Source: Prostheceraeus crozeri (Eukaryota; Platyhelminthes; Polycladida; Euryleptidae). From it: a DNA stretch of 64,000 bases. The stretch lies in assembly GCA_907163375.1 (NCBI GenBank), contig CAJQUW010005587.1:124001-188000 (forward strand), read 5' to 3'. The notes beneath the pieces are model-generated. The model did no database searches, had not been told where the DNA came from, and worked only from the letters and a program-made list of their open reading frames with translations. Of this stretch, positions 1 to 13,700 are shown piece by piece (position 1 is the stretch's first letter; each line of letters opens with the position of its first letter). A program made the position numbers and the translations under genes.

Positions 1-3000
1 CAGTAGTCGCCTCACTCAGACGCATCTCAGTGATTCACTGAATCATTAGTCGCCTCAGTCAGACGCATCTCAGTGATCCACTGAACTCAGTAGTCGCCTC
101 ACTCAGACGCATCTCAGTGATTCACTGAATCATTAACCGCCTCAGTCAGACGCATCTCAGTGATCCACTGAACTCAGTAGTCGCCTCACTCAGACGCATC
201 TCAGTGATCCACTGAATCATTAGCCGCCTCAATCAGACGCATCTCAGTGATCCACTGAATCATTAGCCGCCTCAGTCAGACGCATCTCAGTGATCCACTG
301 AATCATTAGCCGCCTCAGTCAGACGCATCTCAGTGACCTACTGAATCATTAGTCGCCTCAGTCAGACGCATCTCAGTGATCCACTGAATCATTAGTCGCC
401 TCAGTCAGACGCATCTCAGTGATCCACTGAATCATTAGCCGCCTCAATCAGACGCATCTCAGTGATCCACTGAACTCAGTAGTTGCCTCACTCAGACGCA
501 TCTCAGTGATTCACTGAATCATTAACCGCCTCAGTCAGACGCATCTCAGTGATCCACTGAACTCAGTAGTTGCCTCATTCAGACGCATCTCAATGTTCAC
601 GGAATCATTAGTCGCCTCACTCAGACGCATTTCAGTGATCCACTGAATCATTAGCTGCCTCAGTCAGACGCATCTCAGTGGTCCACTGAATCATTACTCG
701 CCTCAGTCAGACGCATCTCAATGATCCACTGACCTCAGTAGTCGCCTCACTCAGACGCATCCCAGTGATTCACTGAATCATTAACCGCCTCAGTCAGACG
801 CATCTCAGTGATCCACTGAATCATTAGTCGCCTCAGTCAGACGCATCTCAGTGATCCACTGAATCATTAGTCGCCTCAGTCAGACGCATCTCAGTGATCC
901 AATGAGCTCAATAGTTGCCTCATTCAGACGCATCTCAGTGATCCACTGAATCATTAGTCGCCTCAGTCAGACGCATCTCAGTGATTCACTGAATCATTAA
1001 CCGCCTCAGTCAGACGCATCTCAGTGATCCACTGAATCCTTAGCCGCCTCAGTCAGACGCATCTCAGTGATTCACTGAATCATTAGTCGCCTCACTCAGA
1101 CGCATCTCAGTGATCCACTGAATCATTAGCCGCCTCAGTCAGACGCATCTCAGTGATTCACTGAATCATTAGTCGCCTCACTCAGACGCATCTCAGTGAT
1201 CCACTGAATCATTAGTCGCCTCACTCAGACGCATCTCAGTGATTCACTGAATCATTAGCCGCCTCAGTCAGACGCATCTCAGTGATTCACTGAATCATTA
1301 GTCGCCTCACTCAGACGCATCTCAGTGATCCACTGAATCATTAGCCGCCTCAGTCAGACGCATCTCAGTGATTCACTGAATCATTAGTCGCCTCACTCAG
1401 ACGCATCTCAGTGATCCACTGAATCATTAGCCGCCTCAGCCAGACGCATCTCAGTGATCCACTGAATCATTGGTCGCCTCAGTCAGACGCATCTCAGTGA
1501 TCCACTGAACTCAATAGTTGCCTCAGTCAGACGCATCTCAGTGATCCACTGAATCATTAGTCGCCTCAGTCAGACGCATCTCAGTGATCCACTGAATCAT
1601 TAGTCGCCTCACTCAGACGCATCTCAGTGATCCACTGAGCTCAGTAGTCGCCTCAGTCAGACGCATCTCAGTGATTCACTGAATCATTAGCCGCCTCAGT
1701 CAGACGCATCTCAGTGATCCACTGAATTATTAGCCGCCTCAGTCAGACGCATCTCAGTGATTCACTGAATCATTAGCCGCCTCAGTCAGACGCATCTCAG
1801 TGATCCACTGAATTATTAGCCGCCTCAGTCAGACGCATCTCAGTGATCCACTGAGCTCAGTAGTCGCCTCAATCAGACGCATCTCAGTGATCCACTGAAT
1901 TATTAGCCGCCTCAGTCAGACGCATCTCAGTGATCCACTGAATCATTAGCCGCCTCAGTCAGACGCATCTCAGTGATTCACTGAATCATTAGCCGCCTCA
2001 GTCAGACGCATCTCAGTGACCCACTGAATCATTAGTCGCCTCAGTCAGACGCATCTCAGTGATTCACTGAATCATTAGCCGCCTCAGTCAGACGCATCTC
2101 AGTGATCCACTGAGCTCAGTAGTCGCCTCAATCAGACGCATCTCAGTGATCCACTGAATCATTAGCCGCCTCAGTCAGACGCATCTCAGTGATCCACTGA
2201 ATCATTAGCCACCTCAGTCAGACGCATCTCAGTGATCCACTGAGCTCAGTAGTCGCCTCACTCAGACGCATTTCAGTGATCCACTGAATCATTAGCAGCC
2301 TCAGTCAGACGCATCTCAGTGATCCACTGAGCTCAATAGTTGCCTCATTCAGACGCATCTCAATGTTCACGGAATCATTAGTCGCCTCACTCAGACGCAT
2401 CTCAGTCATTCACTGAATCATTAGCCGCCTCAGTCAGACGCATCTCAGTGATCCACTGAAAAATTAGCCGCCTCAATCAGACGCATCTCAGTGATCCACT
2501 GAATCATTAGCCGCCTCAGTCAGACGCATCTCAGTGATCCACTGAATCATTAGCCGCCTCAATCAGACGCATCTCAGTGATTCACTGAACTCAGTAGTGG
2601 CCTCAGTCAGACGCATCTCAGTGATCCACTGAATCATTAGCCGCCTCAGTCAGACGCATCTCAGCGATTCACTGAACTCAGTGGTGGCCTCAGTCAGACG
2701 CATCTCAGTGATCCACTGAGCTCAGTAGTCGCCTCAATCAGACGCATCTCAGTGATCCACTGAATCATTAACCGCCTCAATCAGACGCATCTCAGTGATC
2801 CACTGAATCATTAGCCGCCTCTGTCAGACGCATCTTAGTGATCCACTGAATCATTAACCGCCTCAATCAGACGCATCTTAGTGATCCACTGAACTCAATA
2901 GTTGCCTCAGTCAGACGCATCTCAGTGATCCACTGAATCATTAGCCGCCTCTGTCAGACGCATCTCAGTGATCCACTGAATCATTAGCCGCCTCTGTCAG

Positions 3001-3198
3001 ACGCATCTTAGTGATCCACTGAATCATTAACCGCCTCAATCAGACGCATCTTAGTGATCCACTGAATCATTTACCGCCTCAATCAGACGCATCTCAGTGA
3101 TTCACTGAATCATTAACCGCCTCAATCAGACGCATCTCAATGATCCACTGACCTCAGTACTCGCCTCAGTCAGACGCATCTCAATGATCCACTGACCT
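1..3198. repeat. Satellite higher-order repeat, copy A
   Basis: The order of variant units in 1-3,198 is repeated almost base for base from 3,199. Diagnostic variants recur at an offset of 3,197-3,198: the caatgttcac unit (591 and 3,788), the cccagtgatt unit (761 and 3,958) and the aatcct unit (1,035 and 4,232). One single-base deletion near 3,361 explains the change of offset. This shows amplification of a block of about 74 units, not unit-by-unit turnover. Confidence 0.9.
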
Positions 3199-6100
3199 CA
3201 GTAGTCGCCTCACTCAGACGCATCTCAGTGATTCACTGAATCATTAGTCGCCTCAGTCAGACGCATCTCAGTGATCCACTGAACTCAGTAGTCGCCTCAC
3301 TCAGACGCATCTCAGTGATTCACTGAATCATTAACCGCCTCAGTCAGACGCATCTCAGTGATCACTGAACTCAGTAGTCGCCTCACTCAGACGCATCTCA
3401 GTGATCCACTGAATCATTAGCCGCCTCAATCAGACGCATCTCAGTGATCCACTGAATCATTAGCCGCCTCAGTCAGACGCATCTCAGTGATCCACTGAAT
3501 CATTAGCCGCCTCAGTCAGACGCATCTCAGTGACCTACTGAATCATTAGTCGCCTCAGTCAGACGCATCTCAGTGATCCACTGAATCATTAGTCGCCTCA
3601 GTCAGACGCATCTCAGTGATCCACTGAATCATTAGCCGCCTCAATCAGACGCATCTCAGTGATCCACTGAACTCAGTAGTTGCCTCACTCAGACGCATCT
3701 CAGTGATTCACTGAATCATTAACCGCCTCAGTCAGACGCATCTCAGTGATCCACTGAACTCAGTAGTTGCCTCATTCAGACGCATCTCAATGTTCACGGA
3801 ATCATTAGTCGCCTCACTCAGACGCATTTCAGTGATCCACTGAATCATTAGCTGCCTCAGTCAGACGCATCTCAGTGGTCCACTGAATCATTACTCGCCT
3901 CAGTCAGACGCATCTCAATGATCCACTGACCTCAGTAGTCGCCTCACTCAGACGCATCCCAGTGATTCACTGAATCATTAACCGTTTCAGTCAGACGCAT
4001 CTCAGTGATCCACTGAATCATTAGTCGCCTCAGTCAGACGCATCTCAGTGATCCACTGAATCATTAGTCGCCTCAGTCAGACGCATCTCAGTGATCCAAT
4101 GAGCTCAATAGTTGCCTCATTCAGACGCATCTCAGTGATCCACTGAATCATTAGTCGCCTCAGTCAGACGCATCTCAGTGATTCACTGAATCATTAACCG
4201 CCTCAGTCAGACGCATCTCAGTGATCCACTGAATCCTTAGCCGCCTCAGTCAGACGCATCTCAGTGATTCACTGAATCATTAGTCGCCTCACTCAGACGC
4301 ATCTCAGTGATCCACTGAATCATTAGCCGCCTCAGTCAGACGCATCTCAGTGATTCACTGAATCATTAGTCGCCTCACTCAGACGCATCTCAGTGATCCA
4401 CTGAATCATTAGTCGCCTCACTCAGACGCATCTCAGTGATTCACTGAATCATTAGCCGCCTCAGTCAGACGCATCTCAGTGATTCACTGAATCATTAGTC
4501 GCCTCACTCAGACGCATCTCAGTGATCCACTGAATCATTAGCCGCCTCAGTCAGACGCATCTCAGTGATTCACTGAATCATTAGTCGCCTCACTCAGACG
4601 CATCTCAGTGATCCACTGAATCATTAGTCGCCTCAGTCAGACGCATCTCAGTGATCCACTGAATCATTAGTCGCCTCAGTCAGACGCATCTCAGTGATCC
4701 ACTGAGCTCAATAGTTGCCTCAGTCAGACGCATCTCAATGATCCACTGAATCATTAGTCGCCTCAGTCAGACGCATCTCAGTGATCCACTGAATCATTAG
4801 TCGCCTCACTCAGACGCATCTCAGTGATCCACTGAGCTCAGTAGTCGCCTCAGTCAGACGCATCTCAGTGATTCACTGAATCATTAGCCGCCTCAGTCAG
4901 ACGCATCTCAGTGATCCACTGAATTATTAGCCACCTCAGTCAGACGCATCTCAGTGATTCACTGAATCATTAGCCGCCTCAGTCAGACGCATCTCAGTGA
5001 TCCACTGAATTATTAGCCGCCTCAGTCAGACGCATCTCAGTGATCCACTGAGCTCAGTAGTCGCCTCAATCAGACGCATCTCAGTGATCCACTGAATTAT
5101 TAGCCGCCTCAGTCAGACGCATCTCAGTGATCCACTGAATCATTAGCCGCCTCAGTCAGACGCATCTCAGTGATTCACTGAATCATTAGCCGCCTCAGTC
5201 AGACGCATCTCAGTGACCCACTGAATCATTAGTCGCCTCAGTCAGACGCATCTCAGTGATTCACTGAATCATTAGCCGCCTCAGTCAGACGCATCTCAGT
5301 GATCCACTGAGCTCAGTAGTCGCCTCAATCAGACGCATCTCAGTGATCCACTGAATCATTAGCCGCCTCAGTCAGACGCATCTCAGTGATCCACTGAATC
5401 ATTAGCCACCTCAGTCAGACGCATCTCAGTGATCCACTGAGCTCAGTAGTCGCCTCTGTCAGACGCATCGCAGTGATCCACTGAGCTCAGTAGTCGCCTC
5501 AATCAGACGCATCTCAGTGATCCACTGAATCATTAGCCGCCTCAGTCAGACGCATCTCAGTGATTCACTGGATCATTAGCCGCCTCAGTCAGACGCATCT
5601 CAGTGATCGACTGAATTATTAGCCGCCTCAGTCAGACGCATCTCAGTGATCCACTGAATCATTAGCCGCCTCAGTCAAACGCATCTCAGTGATCCACTGA
5701 ATTATTAGCCGCCTCAGTCAGACGCATCTCAGTGATCCACTGAGCTCAGTAGTCGCCTCAATCAGACGCATCTCAGTGATCCACTGAATCATTAGCCGCC
5801 TCAGTCAGACGCATCTCAGTGATCCACTGAATCATTAGTCGCCTCAGTCAGACGCATCCCAGTGATCCACTGAGCTCAGTAGTCGCCTCAATCAGACGCA
5901 TCTCAGTGATCCACTGAATCATTAGCCGCCTCAGTCAGACGCATCTCAGTGATCCACTGAATCATTAGCCGCCTCAGTCAGACGCATCTCAGTGATCCAC
6001 TGAACTCAGTAGTGGCCTCAGTCAGACGCATCTCAGTGACCCACTGAATCATTAGTCGCCTCAGTCAGACGCATCTCAGTGATTCACTGAATCATTAGCC

Positions 6101-7780
6101 GCCTCAGTCAGACGCATCTCAGTGATCCACTGAGCTCAGTAGTCGCCTCAATCAGACGCATCTCAGTGATCCACTGAATCATTAGCCGCCTCAGTCAGAC
6201 GCATCTCAGTGATCCACTGAATCATTAGCCACCTCAGTCAGACGCATCTCAGTGATCCACTGAGCTCAGTAGTCGCCTCTGTCAGACGCATCGCAGTGAT
6301 CCACTGAGCTCAGTAGTCGCCTCAATCAGACGCATCTCAGTGATCCACTGAATCATTAGCCGCCTCAGTCAGACGCATCTCAGTGATTCACTGGATCATT
6401 AGCCGCCTCAGTCAGACGCATCTCAGTGATCGACTGAATTATTAGCCGCCTCAGTCAGACGCATCTCAGTGATCCACTGAATCATTAGCCGCCTCAGTCA
6501 AACGCATCTCAGTGATCCACTGAATTATTAGCCGCCTCAGTCAGACGCATCTCAGTGATCCACTGAGCTCAGTAGTCGCCTCAATCAGACGCATCTCAGT
6601 GATCCACTGAATCATTAGCCGCCTAAGTCAGACGCATCTCAGTGATCCACTGAATCATTAGCCGCCTCAGTCAGACGCATCTCAGTGATCCACTGAATCA
6701 TTAGCCGCCTCAATCAGACGCATCTCAGTGATCCACTGAATCATTAGCCGCCTCAGTCAGACGCATCTCAGTGATCCACTGAATCATTAGCCGCCTCAAT
6801 CAGACGCATCTCAGTGATTCACTGAATCATTAGCCGCCTCAGTCAGACGCATCTCAGTGATCCACTGAATCATTAGCCGCCTCAGTCAGACGCATCTCAG
6901 CGATTCACTGAACTCAGTAGTTGCCTCACTCAGACGCATCTGAATGTTCCACGGAATCATTAACCGCCTCAGTCAGACGCATCTCAGTGATCCACTGATC
7001 TCAGTAGTTGCCTCACTCAGACGCATCTCAATGTTCCACGGAATCATTAACCGCCTCAGTCAGACGCATCTCAGTGATTCACTGAATCATTAGCCGCCTC
7101 AGTCAGACGCATCTCAGTGATCCACTGAATCATTAGCCGCCTCAGTCAGACGCATCTCAGTGATTCACTGGATCATTAGCCGCCTCAGTCAGACGCATCT
7201 CAGTGATCCACTGAATCATTAGCCGCCTCAGTCAGACGCATCTCAGCGATTCACTGAACTCAGTGGTGGCCTCAGTCAGACGCATCTCAGTGATCCACTG
7301 AGCTCAGTAGTCGCCTCAATCAGACGCATCTCAGTGATCCACTGAATCATTAACCGCCTCAATCAGACGCATCTCAGTGATCCACTGAATCATTAGCCGC
7401 CTCTGTCAGACGCATCTTAGTGATCCACTGAATCATTAACCGCCTCAATCAGACGCATCTTAGTGATACACTGAACTCAATAGTTGCCTCAGTCAGACGC
7501 ATCTCAGTGATCCACTGAATCATTAGCCGCCTCTGTCAGACGCATCTCAGTGATCCACTGAATCATTAGCCGCCTCTGTCAGACGCATCTTAGTGATCCA
7601 CTGAATCATTAACCGCCTCAATCAGACGCATCTTAGTGATCCACTGAATCATTTACCGCCTCAATCAGACGCATCTCAGTGATTCACTGAATCATTAACC
7701 GCCTCAATCAGACGCATCTCAATGATCCACTGACCTCAGTACTCGCCTCAGTCAGACGCATCTCAATGATCCACTGACCT
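3199..7780. repeat. Satellite higher-order repeat, copy B (expanded)
   Basis: Starts like copy A and ends at the same variant order, but is 4,582 bp long because of extra internal blocks. The next copy starts at 7,781, and the marker variants repeat 4,583 bp further on (caatgttcac at 8,371, cccagtgatt at 8,541). Confidence 0.88.
5215..6650. repeat. 823-bp tandem duplication inside satellite copy B
   Basis: The variant order beginning with gacccactgaatc at 5,215 repeats from 6,038. It includes the unit with cgcctctgtc (5,451 and 6,274) and the ggatcatt, atcgactg and gtcaaacgc variants. The offset is 823 bp, or 19 units. The same marker pair, 236 bp apart, appears once at 9,540/9,776 and once at 13,176/13,412, so the duplication is private to copy B. 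Confidence 0.85.
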
Positions 7781-10700
7781 CAGTAGTCGCCTCACTCAGA
7801 CGCATCTCAGTGATTCACTGAATCATTAGTCGCCTCAGTCAGACGCATCTCAGTGATCCACTGAACTCAGTAGTCGCCTCACTCAGACGCATCTCAGTGA
7901 TTCACTGAATCATTAACCGCCTCAGTCAGACGCATCTCAGTGATCCACTGAACTCAGTAGTCGCCTCACTCAGACGCATCTCAGTGATCCACTGAATCAT
8001 TAGCCGCCTCAATCAGACGCATCTCAGTGATCCACTGAATCATTAGCCGCCTCAGTCAGACGCATCTCAGTGATCCACTGAATCATTAGCCGCCTCAGTC
8101 AGACGCATCTCAGTGATCCACTGAATCATTAGTCGCCTCAGTCAGACGCATCTCAGTGATCCACTGAATCATTAGTCGCCTCAGTCAGACGCATCTCAGT
8201 GATCCACTGAATCATTAGCCGCCTCAATCAGACGCATCTCAGTGATCCACTGAACTCAGTAGTTGCCTCACTCAGACGCATCTCAGTGATTCACTGAATC
8301 ATTAACCGCCTCAGTCAGACGCATCTCAGTGATCCACTGAACTCAGTAGTTGCCTCATTCAGACGCATCTCAATGTTCACGGAATCATTAGTCGCCTCAC
8401 TCAGACGCATTTCAGTGATCCACTGAATCATTAGCTGCCTCAGTCAGACGCATCTCAGTGGTCCACTGAATCATTACTCGCCTCAGTCAGACGCATCTCA
8501 ATGATCCACTGACCTCAGTAGTCGCCTCTCTCAGACGCATCCCAGTGATTCACTGAATCATTAACCGCCTCAGTCAGACGCATCTCAGTGATCCACTGAA
8601 TCATTAGTCGCCTCAGTCAGACGCATCTCAGTGATCCACTGAATCATTAGTCGCCTCAGTCAGACGCATCTCAATGATCCACTGACCTCAGTAGTCGCCT
8701 CTCTCAGACGCATCCCAGTGATTCACTGAATCATTAACCGCCTCAGTCAGACGCATCTCAGTGATTCACTGAATCATTAGTCGCCTCACTCAGACGCATC
8801 TCAGTGATCCACTGAATCATTAGTCGCCTCACTCAGACGCATCTCAGTGATCCACTGAATCATTAGCCGCCTCAGTCAGACGCATCTCAGTGATTCACTG
8901 AATCATTAGTCGCCTCACTCAGACGCATCTCAGTGATCCACTGAATCATTAGTCGCCTCAGTCAGACGCATCTCAGTGATCCACTGAATCAGTAGTCGCC
9001 TCAGTCAGACGCATCTCAGTGATCCACTGAACTCAATAGTTGCCTCAGTCAGACGCATCTCAGTGATCCACTGAATCATTAGTCGCCTCAGTCAGACGCA
9101 TCTCAGTGATCCACTGAATCATTAGTCGCCTCACTCAGACGCATCTCAGTGATCCACTGAGCTCAGTAGTCGCATCAGTCAGACGCATCTCAGTGATTCA
9201 CTGAATCATTAGCCGCCTCAGTCAGACGCATCTCAGTGATCCACTGAATTATTAGCCGCCTCAGTCAGACGCATCTCAGTGATTCACTGAATCATTAGCC
9301 GCCTCAGTCAGACGCATCTCAGTGATCCACTGAATTATTAGCCGCCTCAGTCAGACGCATCTCAGTGATCCACTGAGCTCAGTAGTCGCCTCAATCAGAC
9401 GCATCTCAGTGATCCACTGAATTATTAGCCGCCTCAGTCAGACGCATCTCAGTGATCCACTGAATCATTAGCCGCCTCAGTCAGACGCATCTCAGTGATC
9501 CACTGAATCATTAGCCGCCTCAGTCAGACGCATCTCAGTGACCCACTGAATCATTAGTCGCCTCAGTCAGACGCATCTCAGTGATTCACTGAATCATTAG
9601 CCGCCTCAGTCAGACGCATCTCAGTGATCCACTGAGCTCAGTAGTCGCCTCAATCAGACGCATCTCAGTGATCCACTGAATCATTAGCCGCCTCAGTCAG
9701 ACGCATCTCAGTGATCCACTGAATCATTAGCCACCTCAGTCAGACGCATCTCAGTGATCCACTGAGCTCAGTAGTCGCCTCTGTCAGACGCATCGCAGTG
9801 ATCCACTGAGCTCAGTAGTCGCCTCAATCAGACGCATCTCAGTGATCCACTGAATCATTAGCCGCCTCAGTCAGACGCATCTCAGTGATTCACTGGATCA
9901 TTAGCCGCCTCAGTCAGACGCATCTCAGTGATCGACTGAATTATTAGCCGCCTCAGTCAGACGCATCTCAGTGATCCACTGAATCATTAGCCGCCTCAGT
10001 CAAACGCATCTCAGTGATCCACTGAATTATTTGCCGCCTCAGTCAGAGGCATCTCAGTGATCCACTGAGCTCAGTAGTCGCCTCAATCAGACGCATCTCA
10101 CTGATCCACTGAATCATTAGCCGCCTCAGTCAGACGCATCTCAGTGATCCACTGAATCATTAGTCGCCTCAGTCAGACGCATCCCAGTGATCCACTGAGC
10201 TCAGTAGTCGCCTCAATCAGACGCATCTCAGTGATCCACTGAATCATTAGCCGCCTCAGTCAGACGCATCTCAGTGATCCACTGAATCATTAGCCGCCTC
10301 AGTCAGACGCATCTCAGTGATCCACTGAATCATTAGCCGCCTCAATCAGACGCATCTCAGTGATCCACTAAATCATTAGCCGCCTCAGTCAGACGCATCT
10401 CAGTGATCCACTCGACTCAGTAGTTGCCTCAGTCAGACGCATCTCAGTGATCCACTGAACTCAGTAGTTGCCTCAGTCAGACGCATCTCAGTGATCCACT
10501 GAATCATTAGCCGCCTCAATCAGACGCATCTCAGTGATTCACTGAATCATTAGCCGCCTCTGTCAGACGCATCTCAATGATCCACTGAATCATTAACCGC
10601 CTCAGTCAGACGCATCTCAGTGATCCACTGAGCTCAATAGTTGCCTCAGTCAGACGCATCTCAGTGATCCACTGAACTCAGTAGTTGCCTCAGTCAGACG

Positions 10701-13700
10701 CATCTCAGTGATCCACTGAACTCAGTAGTTGCCTCAGTCAGACGCATCTCAGTGATCCACTGAACTCAGTAGTCGCCTCAGTCAGACGCATGTCAGTGAT
10801 CCACTGAATCATTAGCCGCCTCAGCCAGACGCATCTCAGTGATCCACTGAATCATTGGTCGCCTCAGTCAGACGCATCTCAGTGATCCACTGAACTCAAT
10901 AGTCGCCTCAGTCAGACGCATCTCAGTGATCCACTGAATCATTAGCCGCCTCACTCGGACGCATCTCAGTGATTCATTGAATCATTAGTCGCCTCAGTCA
11001 GACGCATCTCAGTGATCCACTGAATCATTGGTCGCCTCAGTCAGACGCATCTCAGTGATCCACTGAATCATTAGCCGCCTCAGTCAGACGCATCTCAGTG
11101 ATCCACTGAACTCAGTAGTTGCCTCAGTCAGACGCATCTCAGTGATCCACTGAACTCAGTAGTTGCCTCACTCAGACGCATCTCAGTGATCCACTGAATC
11201 ATTAGCCGCCTCAGCCAGACGCATCTCAGTGATCCACTGAATCATTAGCCGCCTCTGTCAGACGCATCTCAATGATCCACTGAATCATTAACCGCCTCAG
11301 TCAGACGCATCTCAGTGATCCACTGAACTCAATAGTTGCCTCAGTCAGACGCATCTCAGTGATCCACTGAACTCAATAGTTGCCTCACTCAGACGCATCT
11401 CAGTGATCCACTGAACTCAGTAGTCGCCTCAGTCAGACGCATCTCAGTGATCCACTGAACTCAATAGTTGCCTCAGTCAGACGCATCTCAGTGATCCACT
11501 GAATCATTAGTCGCCTCAGTCAGACGCATCTCAGTGATTCACTGAATCATTAGTCGCCTCAGTCAGACGCATCTCAGTGATCCACTAAATCATTAGTCGC
11601 CTCAATCGGACGCATCTCAGTGATCCACTGAATCATTAGCCGCCTCAGTCAGACGCATCTCAGTGATCCACTGAATCATTAGCCGCCTCACTCAGACGCA
11701 TCTCAGTGATCCACTGAGCTCAGTAGTCGCCTCACTCAGACGCATCTCAGTGATTCACTGAATCATTAGCCGCCTCAATCAGACGCATCTCAGTGATCCA
11801 CTGAATCATTACTCGCCTCAGTCAGACGCATCTCAATGATCCACTGACCTCAGTAGTCGCCTCTCTCAGACGCATCCCAGTGATTCACTGAATCATTAAC
11901 CGCCTCAGTCTGACGCATCTCAGTGATCCACTGAATCATTAGTCGCCTCAGTCAGACGCATCTCAGTGATCCACTGAATCATTAGTCGCCTCAGTCAGAC
12001 GCATCTCAGTGATCCAATGAGCTCAATAGTTGCCTCATTCAGACGCATCTCAGTGATCCACTGAATCATTAGTCGCCTCAGTCAGACGCATCTCAGTGAT
12101 TCACTGAATCATTAACCGCCTCAGTCAGACGCATCTCAGTGATCCACTGAATCCTTAGCCGCCTCAGTCAGACGCATCTCATTGATTCACTGAATCATTA
12201 GTCGCCTCACTCAGACGCATCTCAGTGATCCACTGAATCATTAGCCGCCTCAGTCAGACGCATCTCAGTGATTCACTGAATCATTAGTCGCCTCACTCAG
12301 ACGCATCTCAGTGATCCACTGAATCATTAGTCGCCTCACTCAGACGCATCTCAGTGATCCACTGAATCATTAGTCGCCTCAGTCAGACGCATCTCAGTGA
12401 TCCACTGAATCATTAGTCGCCTCAGTCAGACGCATCTCAGTGATTCACTGAATCATTAGTCGCCTCACTCAGACGCATCTCAGTGATCCACTGAATCATT
12501 AGCCGCCTCAGTCAGACGCATCTCAGTGATTCACTGAATCATTAGTCGCCTCACTCAGACGCATCTCAGTGATCCACTGAATCATTAGTCGCCTCAGTCA
12601 GACGCATCTCAGTGATCCACTGAATCATTAGCCGCCTCAGTCAGACGCATCTCAGTGATCCACTGAGCTCAATAGTTGCCTCAGTCAGACGCATCTCAGT
12701 GATCCACTGAATCATTAGTCGCCTCAGTCAGACGCATCTCAGTGATCCACTGAATCATTAGTCGCCTCACTCAGACGCATCTCAGTGATCCACTGAGCTC
12801 AGTAGTCGCCTCAGTCAGACGCATCTCAGTGATTCACTGAATCATTAGCCGCCTCAGTCAGACGCATCTCAGTGATCCACTGAATTATTAGCCGCCTCAG
12901 TCAGACGCATCTCAGTGATTCACTGAATAATTAGCCGCCTCAGTCAGACGCATCTCAGTGATCCACTGAATTATTAGCCGCCTCAGTCAGACGCATCTCA
13001 GTGATCCACTGAGCTCAGTAGTCGCCTCAATCAGACGCATCTCAGTGATCCACTGAATTATTAGCCGCCTCAGTCAGACGCATCTCAGTGATCCACTGAA
13101 TCATTAGCCGCCTCAGTCAGACGCATCTCAGTGATCCACTGAATCATTAGCCGCCTCAGTCAGACGCATCTCAGTGACCCACTGAATCATTAGTCGCCTC
13201 AGTCAGACGCATCTCAGTGATTCACTGAATCATTAGCCGCCTCAGTCAGACGCATCTCAGTGATCCACTGAGCTCAGTAGTCGCCTCAATCAGACGCATC
13301 TCAGTGATCCACTGAATCATTAGCCGCCTCAGTCAGACGCATCTCAGTGATCCACTGAATCATTAGCCACCTCAGTCAGACGCATCTCAGTGATCCACTG
13401 AGCTCAGTAGTCGCCTCTGTCAGACGCATCGCAGTGATCACTGAGCTCAGTAGTCGCCTCAATCAGACGCATCTCAGTGATCCACTGAATCATTAGCCGC
13501 CTCAGTCAGACGCATCTCAGTGATTCACTGGATCATTAGCCGCCTCAGTCAGACGCATCTCAGTGATCGACTGAATTATTAGCCGCCTCAGTCAGACGCA
13601 TCTCAGTGATCCACTGAATCATTAGCCGCCTCAGTCAAACGCATCTCAGTGATCCACTGAATTATTAGCCGCCTCAGTCAGAGGCATCTCAGTGATCCAC

